From the NCBI RefSeq assembly GCF_000247815.1, contig NC_021677.1, positions 41,270,417-41,334,416 of the forward strand: a DNA stretch of 64,000 nucleotides. The letters are read 5' to 3'. Made by a program: the position numbers and the translations under genes. This document shows positions 13,501-25,790 of the stretch, piece by piece. Every line of letters begins with the position of its first letter. The first letter of the stretch is position 1. Under the pieces are notes generated by a model. That model did not search any database and was not told the DNA's origin. It saw nothing but the letters and a program-made list of their open reading frames with translations. This stretch comes from Ficedula albicollis. Taxonomy: Eukaryota > Chordata > Aves > Passeriformes > Muscicapidae.

Positions 13501-16500
13501 TTTTTATTTTCAAGATAAGACTTAAATTGCAATAAAATTTGTGATAGGATTGTTCTCATTTTGGACAGAGTTCTATTTATTCTTGCATTTTTGTATACAT
13601 GAAAGGCAATCAGTTAAATGTAGAGAGCGGTGGCCGTTTTTATATAATTTTTGTCATGATAGTAAGGACATGCTGCAAATCTCGCATGCTGTTGAAGGCT
13701 TGGAAGGAAAAGGAAACCTATTCTAGTTTCTTCTTGGTAGGATAAGAGTGTTTGATGAATACCCCTTCTTTCTGTCCAAATTTTCCTTTTCCATTCCTGG
13801 AAATTGTGTATGATTTACCATTTATTGTAAGAGTCATATATTTTTCTTAAATTAGCATACCCCAAAATGTGGGAGATGGAAGTGGGACCTCCAGGTTAGA
13901 GTATCCTGCATAACAGGAGAAAATTTCTTACAGCACCTTTTGTTTTGAATGGACTGTCTGTGTTTTACTGCAGATCTTTTTACAAGAAGATTTTTTTCTT
14001 GCTGTGTGTCTGCTGGTCTGAAAGGCTGTTTGTGCGTACAGCATATTAAGAAGTGTTATTTTCTAGGTTTTGCCCCCCTTTTTCTCATGTCACTTTAAAG
14101 TTCCCTTTTGTAATAATGGCCCTCAATCTCCGGTGATGGAGCCGTCACTGTGAACAATGCTGGTGAGTGTATTGTCTCGATGTCCTTTCACTCAAGACAA
14201 AGGTCAAAAGAACAGCTTAAAAAAAAATGTTCAATTCTCCAATTATGACTTTGCATATGAAGATAATTTTAAGAATGTATAAGCACTTGGGTGAAAAATA
14301 AAACAGAAACACGATTTTTCCGTCAGTTTCCGCAAGTACTTTTTTAAAATGTACTGACATGAATAATTACAAACCAAATTTCTCAGTGAGATTTGCATCA
14401 TTTTACGTATTAAAAAATTAAAGAGCTGAAGGACACTAAAGAATTATTCTTCAAAAGATTTTATTTTTCCAAGTCTTCTGTGTTGTTTTTGTTTTTTTCG
14501 GTCAAACAGACAAGTTTCTCTTTCTCAAACATATTTGTTCCACGGTTTAAGAAATTACTTTTATCTAGATGAGTTTTTCACAGAGGTGGCAATATAGCAG
14601 TGAAGAACATAGGATGTTACTGATTTCAGGGATTTGGTGTAAAATTTATTTTTATTGCACATAACCAGAATTAACAGAAACACATTTTCAATGTCTGTAT
14701 TTTCTACATGCTTCACTTATGACTTTTAAAACTATTTATAATTTACACATTAATATTAAAGACTTGCTGTTATTTTATTTTTCTTTTTTTTCAGGACCAT
14801 GCATGGCATGTGATTGCCATCTAGTTTTAACCGTTCAGAAAGTGCTGTAGAGGGAGAGCGATTTAATTCTTTAGAACACATAAATTCAGTCCAGCTTCAA
14901 CTCCTTTTCAGACATATATGATGTTGATTCTACTTTTAACTTGAAGAGTTTAATTCAGTTTCTTCGTAGTTTTTGTATTTCTGTTGACAAGAGTGTTTTT
15001 TTTTTTGTTTTTTGTCATTTTTGTAGGCTAGGGGTGTAACAGTACAGGGAGACACTGCAAAAATTCTAAAAGCATCAGTTCCTATTGCTTGATACTCTGT
15101 AGTAGGCGATTTTGCTATCAGATTCATCAGTAGTGCACAGGTATCTGGCTGGATGAAGGCTCTCCACGCACCTGTGTTAAACAGTGACTTTGAGCAATGA
15201 TGTGCAGCCTAACAGGGACTGAACAGGGAGGAGGCCACAGCTGTCTTGTACAACTGAAAGTCGCCTTCCAAGCCAAGGAAATCCTGACACGGAAACTTGC
15301 ATTTCCTTGGGCATCATGAAGGGTCGTGTCTTTGCCTTCTGTGGGTTCTCTTTGCCTTAATAGATCGTAGCAAATATGACCATATGAAAATAATGTTTAA
15401 GTGTATCATGCATTCAAAGGTATTATTTTACATCGATGATACCAGGTGCATCTCCTCTGAAATAATTGATACAAGTTGTGTAGGGGCACCAGGCACGCTG
15501 TGGAGGACTAGGATGTGCCAGGGTAGGACAGAAAAGAGTTTTCTTGCACAGAGAGATCTGTGAGTGCACGGGTAGGTGTTTGTCAGGGGTGTGTGTACAC
15601 ACTTAATTTTACGTAATTGTGCACATGCTCTAATTTAACAGAACACACATATATAAACTATATAATTTTTTATATAATCAAGTGTTCTTTTGGTGTTGTT
15701 TAGTGAACTATTTCACTTATCCATCCAATGTCTTTTTGGATGCATATGCAAGACTTTCTGCATGTGGTTACGTATTTCTGCGTGTATTAGTGTATAAATG
15801 TATGGAAAGAAATAAGGATAGGTCTGCCTGTCTTCATCACAAGATTGTTCCCAGTCTTTATTAATTCAAGCTTGTAAATCTGTTCTTGGCTTTACGCAGA
15901 AGGTGTTTTGTAAATGGAAAATGCTGTACAAATATAACATACAGAATATTGCCGCTGAAAAAAATCGGTTGTTTCTCTGGGAAGATATATTATTATAGAT
16001 AGTACAGAATTAGGTGCTATTAAATAAGTGTAGTTAGATATTCTGTTTATAAATCAATGAACTGGTGTTTTTTAAAGAGGAATAGAGATTTTCTCTAAAT
16101 GGAATATCACAGAGTAATTTTTAAAACAGTGTGAAGAACATAGATCCAGCTATAACATTGTCAAGATAAAGACGGGCTCGAGTACCATAGCTGTAAAAGT
16201 CAGAGATTTGGAATTTCTTTTAACTGTTTATTTAATTTTTGGTGGTTTTGGAAATTTTCTCTTTCTGTTTTCTTTTTAATGTGGTCTTGGTTTAGTAAGC
16301 CACAAAATATGGTGTGCTTCCCCTTATGGAACAACTTAAAAGATTATTTGATTAAGAAATATTTTGGGGTTTTGTTTTAATTTCTTCACCTACAGTGTAT
16401 CTGAAAATTGTCTTTTTATTATTTTTTAAAGTGCTCTTTATTTTCCTACAGAACAGTTTCTTTTTTCTGAGAAATTACATTTGGGGGACTGTCATTACAG

Positions 16501-17885
16501 AGCAAGTACAAGCCCTAATCACTGCCCATGATCATTACATCTCTAATAATATGGACTGTCTCTGTTGAAATTTTCTTTCTTGATTTCCTAGTCTAACATG
16601 AACTTGTTTCTTAGAAACTAACAAATTTAATTCCACGGCCTTTTTAAAATGACATAATTATGAAACAAAAACAAAAGCTCTAACAGTACAGTGATGTGCT
16701 ATCTATACATGTTTTAATGTGCTAATTTTCCTTAGAATTTTCCCTTGGGTGTTTAGGGAAAAGTAGATTCAGCCCTCTTAATTGTTTGTTGAAAGAAGAA
16801 AAAATACCTGCTTTTGGTTCGTTTACTTTCTCAACATACTCTTACTTTGCTTTGGTCTTTGCAAAATGTTATAGATTCAATTCCCCTGCTGGACCAAGAG
16901 TTAAAAATTAATTCATGAATAATAAAAGCCAATCAGTCTTGTTGAGTTTAAGAAGGATTAGAAGAAAGGTTTTTGTACAGAAGCAGTTATATATCTTGGT
17001 TGTGATATTGTTGGACTAATAGATATTGTACTAGGTCCCACTGGTTATCTGATAAAGGTAGCTGATTTGCAAATAGGATTGTTATCCTGATGACTGAAGA
17101 GTCTAATATTGGATGGGTTAAAAGAGAATGGGCAGCTGGTGTCTGTTATAAGTTCTTGACTCCCTCTCAGAAGACAATTACTTGATTCAGATGGATAGAT
17201 TGGAAAGGGATCAGGTAAATATAAACTATGAAGAAATGGTTCCGTCTGTGATACTGCAGTTGGAATTTTCAAGCAGAGTGATCTGACTTGGGCGCTGAAT
17301 TCCACTGAGTGTCAGTGTGCCTGTGGTGGGAGCTGTCCATAATTGTTGAGAGACCTGCACAGACATCAGGCTACCCTGTGCTCGAAGCATGTAACTGATA
17401 CAAGGCTGACACAGAAAAGCTCATGAATCCCTTGAGGTAGAGAAAGGATTTGCACACAAAATTTTGTGATGCCAAATCATCCATCCCTACACAGTTCTGC
17501 TGAGTGACACTGGAGAGGGGAGAAAGAAGAAGAAGAAATGGCTTCCGAGGAGGGAGGGCATCCAAAGTGACAGAGATCTCACTTTTATTATTTTGTGAAG
17601 GATTTGTTGCTAAAGGTAGAGGGGAAAGACGGTGGCCGAAGGTGGCTTTAGGAACAGTGCTTGAGGCTGACGTGAGGTGTAAGAAGAAGGCTGCAGCCCT
17701 TCAGCTCAGTTAGGTGAGAGTCTGTGGAACGGAAAAAGAGGACGTGGCTGCCCTGGGCAAGACAGGAATGGATACATCTTTTCAAATATCCGCTCCATAG
17801 GAACTTCTTAGGACTACAGACCCTTGTAAGAAAAGCATCGTGAGTGACAAATTATTCTTGTGTATGGGGAGTTCACTGTCACATT
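7531..17885. other. AT-rich non-coding stretch, presumed intron or flank
   Basis: No coding region or clear mobile element was found. The stretch contains ordinary short T- and A-runs and one candidate conserved element at 14065-14235. Open frames do not exceed about 112 codons and none resembles a known protein. Confidence 0.6.
14065..14235. promoter_or_regulatory. Candidate conserved non-coding element with a DR1-like receptor site
   Basis: The stretch keeps several CpGs (CTCCGGTG, AGCCGTCAC, CTCGATG) within CpG-poor sequence and is free of repeats. At 14194-14206 it contains AAGACA-A-AGGTCA, a direct repeat spaced by one base as bound by HNF4, COUP-TF or RXR heterodimers. Conservation is inferred from composition only. 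Confidence 0.3.
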
Positions 17886-17984
17886 CAAGAACCACAGCAT
17901 GTCTGTCTTTCAGCTGTCGTCGTGGGAAAACTTGACAAGAACCACAGCATCTCTGTCTTTCAGCTGTCGTCGTGGGAAAACTTG
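17886..17984. repeat. Direct tandem duplication, period 50 bp, two copies
   Basis: The copies start at 17886 and 17936 with CAAGAACCACAGCAT and end in GGGAAAACTTG. They differ at one base (GTCTGTC versus CTCTGTC). The duplication lies just upstream of the CpG-rich patch at 18.1 kb. Confidence 0.95.
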
Positions 17985-18109
17985 TAAACAGAGGATCTCT
18001 GTGAGGTTAAAGACAGTGATATTCAGCCTGCAGGCGACTGGCTGTTACATTCGGGTAGAAATAAAGGCAGCATAGAGAGGTGTCCATCTTTTGAAAGGAG
18101 AAGAGTTTT

Positions 18110-18330
18110 GCTTCCCTCAGCGCAGGGCTGGCGGGTGTCCTTGTCTCCAGGTGCCCGTGGCCGTAGCGCAGGTGGAGCTGGAAGAGCTCTGCAGCCATCT
18201 GCAGGGCTGCGCTGACAGTGCGCCGGGCGGCCGGGGCTGCAGCGCCCCGCTCAGCCGCCTGACACCTTCGTTTGCACGGGCCAGATCTCCGAAAATGCTC
18301 GCAGCACTTTGTCTTCCTCCAAAAGTACAC
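18110..18330. promoter_or_regulatory. Small CpG-rich patch, candidate alternative promoter or exon
   Basis: About 17 CpG dinucleotides occur within roughly 210 bp, including GCGCCGGGCGGCC, in otherwise AT-rich sequence. Open frames cross it on both strands (130 codons plus, 119 codons minus), as expected for GC-rich DNA, and neither resembles a known protein. An internal promoter or alternative 5' exon of ESRRB is one possibility; no TATA or clear splice pair decides it. Confidence 0.35.
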
Positions 18331-18644
18331 CCGGCTTTCTCCTGGGCGTCTTGGCAGTGCTCTCATTACTGCATTAAGAGAGCATTTCCGTGTTCATGGA
18401 CCTGGTGGAGCCTCCAGGGAGGCTCTGTCATCCCTGCTGTGCACTCCCTTCAGCATCCTACCAATACAAGTTTAGACGCCTGAAGGGTGATTCCACAGGC
18501 TGTGAAGATCTCATGGTAAGAAAGAGAAACCTTAGTGTTTTGCATAAGAGTTTCATGCAGTCTTTAAGACATACATTAATCTTCATGACTGCATCATTTG
18601 TGCTTATGTACACTGTTTCCAAAGTGGAGCTATGTCTTGCATTC

Positions 18645-18845
18645 TCACAGAATCACAGAACTGCTGAGGTTGGAAGGGACCTTTGGAGGTCCTCCTGGCT
18701 CGAGCAGGACCATCTAGGGCTGGTTGCTCAGGAGCAGGTCCAGACTGCTCTTGAATATCTCCAAGGGGACACCACAACCTCTCTGAGCAACCTGTGCAAG
18801 TGCTTGGTCGCCCACAGCAGTGAAAAAAGTGTTAGCTTATGTTCA
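18645..18845 (-). mobile_element. CR1 LINE, 5'-truncated 3'-end fragment
   Basis: Read on the minus strand, the fragment ends in the CR1 3' signature, with CCCTTCCAACCTCAGCAG followed by TTCTGTGATTCTGTG, and carries the preceding CR1 3' UTR words such as GAGATATTCAAGAGC and CACTTGCACAGGTTGC. About 200 bp remain, the usual fate of avian CR1 insertions. A 187-codon plus-strand frame across it is not a gene. Confidence 0.9.
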
Positions 18846-21800
18846 GAAAGACCCTACTATATGTCAGTTCATGGCCTCATGTGTCCTTTGAGCGTTTTTA
18901 TCTCCTACTTGAGTTTTCTCAATCATTTTATGGTGTCTCAAAACTTTTTCTAGTTTGTCAGTCACTTCCTAATAAATTGACACATGAATTTTAGATCCAT
19001 TTAGGCTAAATGTACGTGGAAGAGAAATATCCCCTACCTGGTTCCTTGGGAATATAACTTTAATTGAGATCATTGAGACCAGAATTGTTGGTCTCTGGCA
19101 ACCTGAGCTAAGAGTGGCAGGTATGTTGTCTTAAAATTACAGTCAGGTCACCAAAAGCGTCTATTATGTCTCATGAGGATATAAAGGAATTTTTCATCTA
19201 GTTTAGAGTATGGCTTATACACATCACAGTATAATGAGTATGCAGAGGTATTTATTTTAAATATCCTCTATTTTTTGTTTTTCACTCAGTAGCTGGTTTA
19301 TCATCTTGTTTATCAGCTACACACTCTTGTCTTAACAGGGTAAATGAATAGCAATGAGCAACAATTAAATGCAGATTTAACCAGGAGCAGTCCATTCATT
19401 TGGTGGTTGCCCATTACTTTGACCGCTGTTCTCAATCCTCGTTGTCTCTGGTTTCTTCTGGAAGGATGCCATCTGAGTGGTCTCATTGTAGCTTTTGTAC
19501 AGCACAGATGTGAGAGGTAGGACGTGAATGCAGTCCACTGTTCGTGATGTGGACTGCTGAACCAGAAAAAAACCTTGAATAGCCATAGAGAAAAATCTTT
19601 GAGGAGAATGCCATATTAAAATGACTTCTACCATGATAGAAAACCTTCTGCCTGTAATAATATAGTCAGTACTTGCAGCCTTCTAGAAGTGACTACTGTG
19701 CTAACAGGTTCTGTTGCACTCACAGCAATAGGTAATTTATATCAGGTTACTTCATCTTCTGAGAGCAGCTAACAACCATGAAATGCTGTCACTGCTGTTG
19801 AAGAAAGAGGCTGGTGTTGAGGATTTATATGGGAAACTAGATAAGCAGAAACCACAGGATGAAGAAACCTCCACAACTTTTGAGCATGCTTGGGGACTTT
19901 CTTTTTAAAACTGTCTTCCAAGGTACTTTGAATATGAATCTGTTATCATTTTTTGCTACTGGAAATGACAAGGAACTCTGAAAATCAGGTTGGTTGCACC
20001 AATGTAAAATTGGTACAAGATTAATATTAGGCTATTCAGTTCAACATCACAGTAGAAGTAGTATGTGGAAGCCATATAAAAATCATATTGATGTGAGGGG
20101 GCAGGAATCAACTAAAGCTTTGTATGGGAGTGGTAAAAACAAGTGATTTTCTTTCCATAAAACTCTGCCAGGTGCTATTAGTGCCTCAGATCACTGTCTG
20201 ATTCTTTCAGAGTTCAGGTTTCATGCTTCTAATGCATGAAATGATTCTTTCACCCCTTTGGGAATAATTTGGAGTATGTTGGAGAAGGCTGCATAGTGGT
20301 AATTGGGGAGCAGTTTGATGCATTGCTAAAATGCACAGAGGACAAAATGCCAAATGAGGTGTGAGAGCAGGTGAAGTGTGAACTAGCTGAAGTTGCAAAG
20401 AATATTATCCGGATAAAAACACACCAAAGGTGAGTAAAGCAGGACTCCAAAGAAGCATTCCAGCATATGGAGAATTCCAGAGATCTCCAGAGGGTAATGC
20501 CCTTTGCCAAATTTGTGAGGATGAAACCCATGGAATAGGGATGAAACCCATCTCTGCAAGGGGATAACTGGGAAGAAGAGACATAGCTCTGTTTTTAAGC
20601 TTCTTTTAAGGTATCTATGTATATAATGCCATCAAACTGAGTAACAATTGCATCTTTATAGCAATAGATAAAATCCAGATAAAGAAGAAGGCAAATGTAA
20701 CAAATTAAGTGCCTTAAGCAAAACCTCCCTGTGGGTAGGAAGTCTTAGTACCATCTGATTCTGTAGTATCCTGAGAACTCTGATGCTGCAAGAAAATGCA
20801 AGACTTGATGTCAGACAATATTCTACTGCTCTACATGAAATCCAAAGGAGAGTTGATGATTCAGAATGATCTTGAGCATGTTGGATTGTAAACAGTATAG
20901 TTCCACTGAACTCTGTTGGAGCTGTGTTTGATTGGAGATGGTGCACTGGGGGAAGGACAAGCAAAGGTAGAACCTGTGTCATGGAGCTTGAGGTCAGACT
21001 GGGACAGAGAAATGGTGACTGAAAAGCCAACAACAAGATCCAGTCTCTGTGGCTGCATTTTGACTTTCTGCTGCAGGGTCAAAGTAGTGATCAGCATCCG
21101 TGTGAGGTGGGGAAGAGGGGCACGTGAAAATCTTGCCCACACAAGCACACAGGTCCCTTCTGCCTGATAGCCCTGTCACGTAGGCGGGGGTTTCAGCCTA
21201 GCCCCATGTGGGGAATCTGAAAGCTGGGTGGTGATGGGAGCAAATTGCCCTGTGGTAAAACATAAAGCAGCAGGATCTTCCAGAGGGAAGAGAAGCATTG
21301 GAATGGAGCTTCTGACATTGGGAAGAGCTGCTGTGTATAGTGTCGTGGGGCCTGACGAAAGAGAACTGATCCCTAGGGATGAGGAGATTTATTGCAGTGT
21401 GTTTAGCACCCCTGCAGCTAGAGGAGAAAGATACACATTAGCAGCTGGTGGGAGTCCTGTGCTGCATTTCTGCTCCAGTGGAGAAGGCAGGAGTGACACA
21501 TTGCTGTGAGGTAGGATGGGAGTGGAGCTCTGCACATTGGCTGGGGCAAATTGGAGGAGTACTGACTTGGCATGGAAGAAGGAAAATCTTAACTGATGTT
21601 TTTCATGGGGATAGAGGTGCTACAAGATATCCCCCAGAGAAAAAGCTCAGTCAGTGAGCTGGAAAATGAGAGAACTGGGGACCACTAATCAATTCTAAAG
21701 AATTTTCTGGCATGTTCTACCGGCCACTGCCGGGTATTAATACGGTTTCAAATCTTCGTGCTGTGTTGCAGGATTACAGGTTGCTTACCTTTTGACTCTT

Positions 21801-24800
21801 GCAATGTGGTACAAGAGGTGGTTTTCACTTTTCCCTAACTTTTATCTGAAGTCCTTCCTGCTGGGTGGGATGGAGGGAACAAAGAACAGCACATGGCAAA
21901 CCCCTTCTGCTTGACGAGTTCATGAGCTGATGGAATTGCTTTGTAGTTCCTGTTCTGGCAGCTGTCTACAGTTGTGCAATGCTTGCTCTAGAAATTAGGG
22001 AGGGAAAGGAAGGTTCTTTCCTGTTTTTACCTGGTTTTGAGGAATACTCTGCATCGTTATTTCTATAAATACTTCATTTGCCAATGTACATAAGAAGAAT
22101 AGCATGGTGTCTGTCTTCTACTTCTTGGTGTAAATTAATTTGCTGCCTCACCTATGTGCCTTATGCATGCATCCTTTGCACACCTCTTGTGTGTCTCTAG
22201 CTATGCTAAAGCAAGCAAGAATATCTTCTGTGAAGCTTGGTCTCTTTTGCAGGAGATGCTTCTTGCTGAACTGAGTCTCAGAGCATCTCCTTGGCTTAAG
22301 GAAGGTGCTGTAAGGATGACTTATGTAAAGGTGGTACATAAAACAGTGTAACAGGAGCGTGAATGTATTAAATCCATGAGAGAACTCCAGTAGGAGTTGG
22401 AGATTTGGGACTGGGCTTTTTGAGCCAACACTCATTTAAAGTGTAATCAGGACTAAAAGGTACTTTGTGGAGGTCAGTTGAACAGCATTTGTTCTGAGAA
22501 GCTATAGTTCTAATGGACAGGGAGCAATATAGTGCTGGACAAGAGAGTCCACCACCTGAAAAATTAGTTTTGAAAATGTCAGTTGTAACATCTTGCTTGA
22601 ACAATATTGTTGCCTACCTCCAGCTTTCTGGATTTAAAGGAGCAAAGTGGAAGAACTTCACAGGAGTCGGAGGTAGGGCTGAGCCATGTTTGCATGCAGT
22701 GGTGCTGAGCCTCTGTCAGAAATGTCCTTTTCATGATGTGCATTCTGACATTTCCTTATCACTTGGGGTGCAAGGATGCATCTTTTGCCTTCAGCAGCCC
22801 AGCTGCCAGGATAGAGTAAATATTGCTTTGTGGCCAAAGGGTCCTGTTAGCTTCCAGGAGACACAAAACAGCAGCACTCAGAAAAATTAACAGCAGTAGA
22901 AGTACATTATACAATTCATCGATCTTTTGTTTTCAACATTGGAGCAATGCTGCTTGGGGCACACAGGTTACACCAGGGTCAGCACTTTCATTAGGAGAGC
23001 CTTGGTCCTCCACCCTCACCCCAGCACCCTGGAGGGGTGCCTGCAGTAGGTGCAGCTCCTGGCATGGATGGGTGAGGCTGGGAGCAGCCGCTCGGTTCTC
23101 GCAGCGCGAAAAATCAGAGGCAGTTAGGTATGAGTGAAAATATTATAAGTTTCCCTGGTGTCAGCACAGGCCAGTTCAGATTTTAAAAATGAAATATGGC
23201 AGCTAATTAATCTAGATCACAGCTTAATCGCCTGTGGTGGGTTTAAAAAAAAAAACATTTTTGTGTGAATTTAGCACTTATGAAAGTGAGAGGCTGGGAT
23301 TTCTGCATAGAGCAAAGCACAGCATGGATAAGCTGTCTCCTGCTGGCTCTGTTCATGCTCCCCTGTGGTGGCCTGCAGTAGCCACTGCTGTTTCCTACAG
23401 TTTGCCTTTCATAGCCTCCTTTGCAGCAGCATCCATGCACCCAGTGTGACACACACCCCCCCTGAGCCTCTGCAGGTCCTTGTAGGAGCAGCCACAGAGG
23501 TCCAGAGGCACAGAGCAGCAGATCTGCAGGTTCACCCCAGGATGATACAGGGAATGCCTCTTCCCAGGGCCCAGGCTGCTGTGCACTCCCAGTATTAGGG
23601 TGTGGTGTGAATAGGGAAAAGAACAGAATCAGCAGAGAAGGCACCGAGGCAGAGGTCAGAAAGCTCAATAGATGAAGGACTTGACAGCTCTGTTCTTTTC
23701 CTCAGACCAGCAGCATGCCTGTGCTGGGGAAAAGAAAAACAGTCTGTCCAGTTTTATAGACTGAGTGCATTTATGTTTTGTACAGATTTCAGAAAGACAA
23801 ACCACGAGTCCTTCATTGTGTGTCTCACCCATCATTAGTGAGTTGCTTTCTGCCATGTTTTCAGTGGATGTGGGTCTTGTAGAGAGAGGCATCAGAGGCA
23901 CTGTCTGCATGACAACATCAGCCAGTGGGCTGGGTGAGGTGAGGACAGCATGGGGGAAGGCGGGTTTGTGTTTGAGATGAGCAAAACACATGGACCAAGC
24001 TGAGTGCATGTCATGGATCACAGAAAGGACCAGGACAACGTGAGACATGACTGTCTATTAAATGTGGAATTACTAAAATAATCTGTCAGCAGAAGGACAA
24101 TTTTCTACTCAACTCAATTTTCTACTCAGCTCAGTAGAACTTCAACTTAAGTTCAGTCATTTTTAGTAGGAGTCTCTACAGTTAGGAGCAAACCATTTCC
24201 TTTTTCCTTCCTCTTTCATTCACACTTATGCTGAATTGTGATCCTGAGTGTTCTTGCAGGTTGGCAAAGCTGAGCAGGAGCCAAGCAAGCAAATGTGGAA
24301 GGCAGGGCAAGAGTTGGTGCTGCTGGCCAAAAATTCTTTGCTCTGAGAGCTGGCACCTCAACCTGGGATCAGGGCTGTCCTATGTCCCTGGCACACATCT
24401 TGGCATTGCAGTATTGATTATTTGGTGTTTCCAATGTTCTGATTAAATTTCAGCTCAGACGTTTATATTTTTCCTTATTTTCCATTATAGTTTTAATGGG
24501 ACAAACAATTCTATCTTTTTTTTTTGCTTCAGAAGCTCTGGCTGTTCACAGCAGAAGAGCTGCTGTGAGAGAGGCTTCAGAAATGGGATGAGTGAAATGG
24601 TCTCCTAATGCACATACAGTTTTGAGTAGCCTTATGGGTGAAACATACTGCATGTTGCTTCTTATTCAATGTAAATCATAATTTCTAATGTATTTTTATA
24701 CAGTGACCTGAGCAGATAGAAAAGGAACTCTTCCATTTTGTGAAGTAGTAACTGTAACCTAGGTGAAATAGCTTTATACAAAAATGGATTGTTAATATTA

Positions 24801-25539
24801 ATAAAATACAATAGTACTATTTTATGCTCTAACCTTCAGCAGTTATCCTGACCTATGTAGGAGCAAATACTTGGTGATGAATTTGAATAAAAATGTTATT
24901 TCTTATTTTGTCATTTAGATGAAGCAGTCATACTTGCTGTGGGTGTGGGGAGATCTGGAGAATACAGTACTCATTCAGCAAAGAAAGTCCTGTCCCAGCA
25001 TAGTAAGTAGGGAACAATGTGATCTTCAGCTTCAAAATGCAATATTAGTGGATTGGTTTTTGTTGTGTAATATTTGATCCATGAGGGCCCTGTGATCCCT
25101 GGAAGCCTGTAAAGCAATTTGGAAAATGTAAGGAATGTGTAACAAGGTAAGAAGTAAGAGAAGAAGCAAAAAATTTACAACACCGTGGAATGGGTTGTAG
25201 CAGGAAAAAGAAGGGAGAATTGCACATATCAGAAAGCAATTTAAAAAGATTCAAGACACTCACATGTCCACTAGGCCAGAAACAATGAGGATGGGGTTTG
25301 CCCTCTTTAATGCAACATTGTTCTTACACAGTACATATCCCCGCAGCATGTCAGATCTCACAGTTTTGTCTGAGGAAGAGTAACAGATACATGCATTTTT
25401 GGAATACCTGTGATTTGTTCTTGCAAAACAGGACTTTGAGAAGCCTGTGGGCACACAATTAACTCATTTTAATTCAGCCCCTGTGGGAAAGGGTCAGGGT
25501 CCCTCGCTCTGTCTCTCTGAAATTGCTTTGTAGAAGGGA
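18846..25539. other. Non-coding stretch, presumed ESRRB intron
   Basis: No gene was recognised. Short local duplications occur at 20519-20551 (period 20) and near 24098-24135 (period about 20). A candidate conserved patch lies at 23120-23260. Frames up to 141 codons on either strand lack recognisable domains. Confidence 0.55.
23120..23260. promoter_or_regulatory. Candidate conserved non-coding element, homeobox-type core sites
   Basis: Sequence at 23195-23240 contains AGCTAATTAATCTAGATCA followed by GCTTAATCGCCTGTGGTGGG, with TAATTA and TAATC homeodomain cores packed together and a retained CpG. A small CpG cluster precedes it at 23085-23110. This is inference from word content; no alignment was available. 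Confidence 0.25.
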
Positions 25540-25790
25540 TGGTTAGTTAGCATCGACTGAGCATCTGCCACCGAGGCTCAGTGAATAATCCCACTCTGCA
25601 TCAGAGGAGGAGAGAGAAATCAGACAGGGCAAACCAGCAATGATTAGTTAGCTTCAGTGCAGCCTGGGGATGCATGTGGTCTAGGCAGGATTTATTTGGC
25701 TTTCCCAATTTTAATTTCTGTGTTTCTCTGAGAGCTAGTCAAGATCGGGCAACTGGCAATCCCCGAGGTAAAAGAGCAGAGCTGAAAATC
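25540..25790. promoter_or_regulatory. Candidate conserved non-coding element
   Basis: This repeat-free stretch has paired GTTAGTTAGC-like words (near 25540 and 25645) and isolated retained CpGs (ATCGACTGAG, CACCGAGG, AGATCGGGC, CCCCGAGG). The pattern resembles constrained intronic sequence. No motif fixes a factor. Confidence 0.25.

Noticed and set aside
18390..18953. 187-codon plus-strand frame
   Set aside because: Its central part is antisense CR1 3' UTR sequence; no recognisable protein.
21511..21600. Short frame beginning MGVELC, resembling the ERR leader MDVSELC
   Set aside because: The similarity stops after six residues and no GT donor follows in the right phase, so it is not accepted as the missing ESRRB leader exon.
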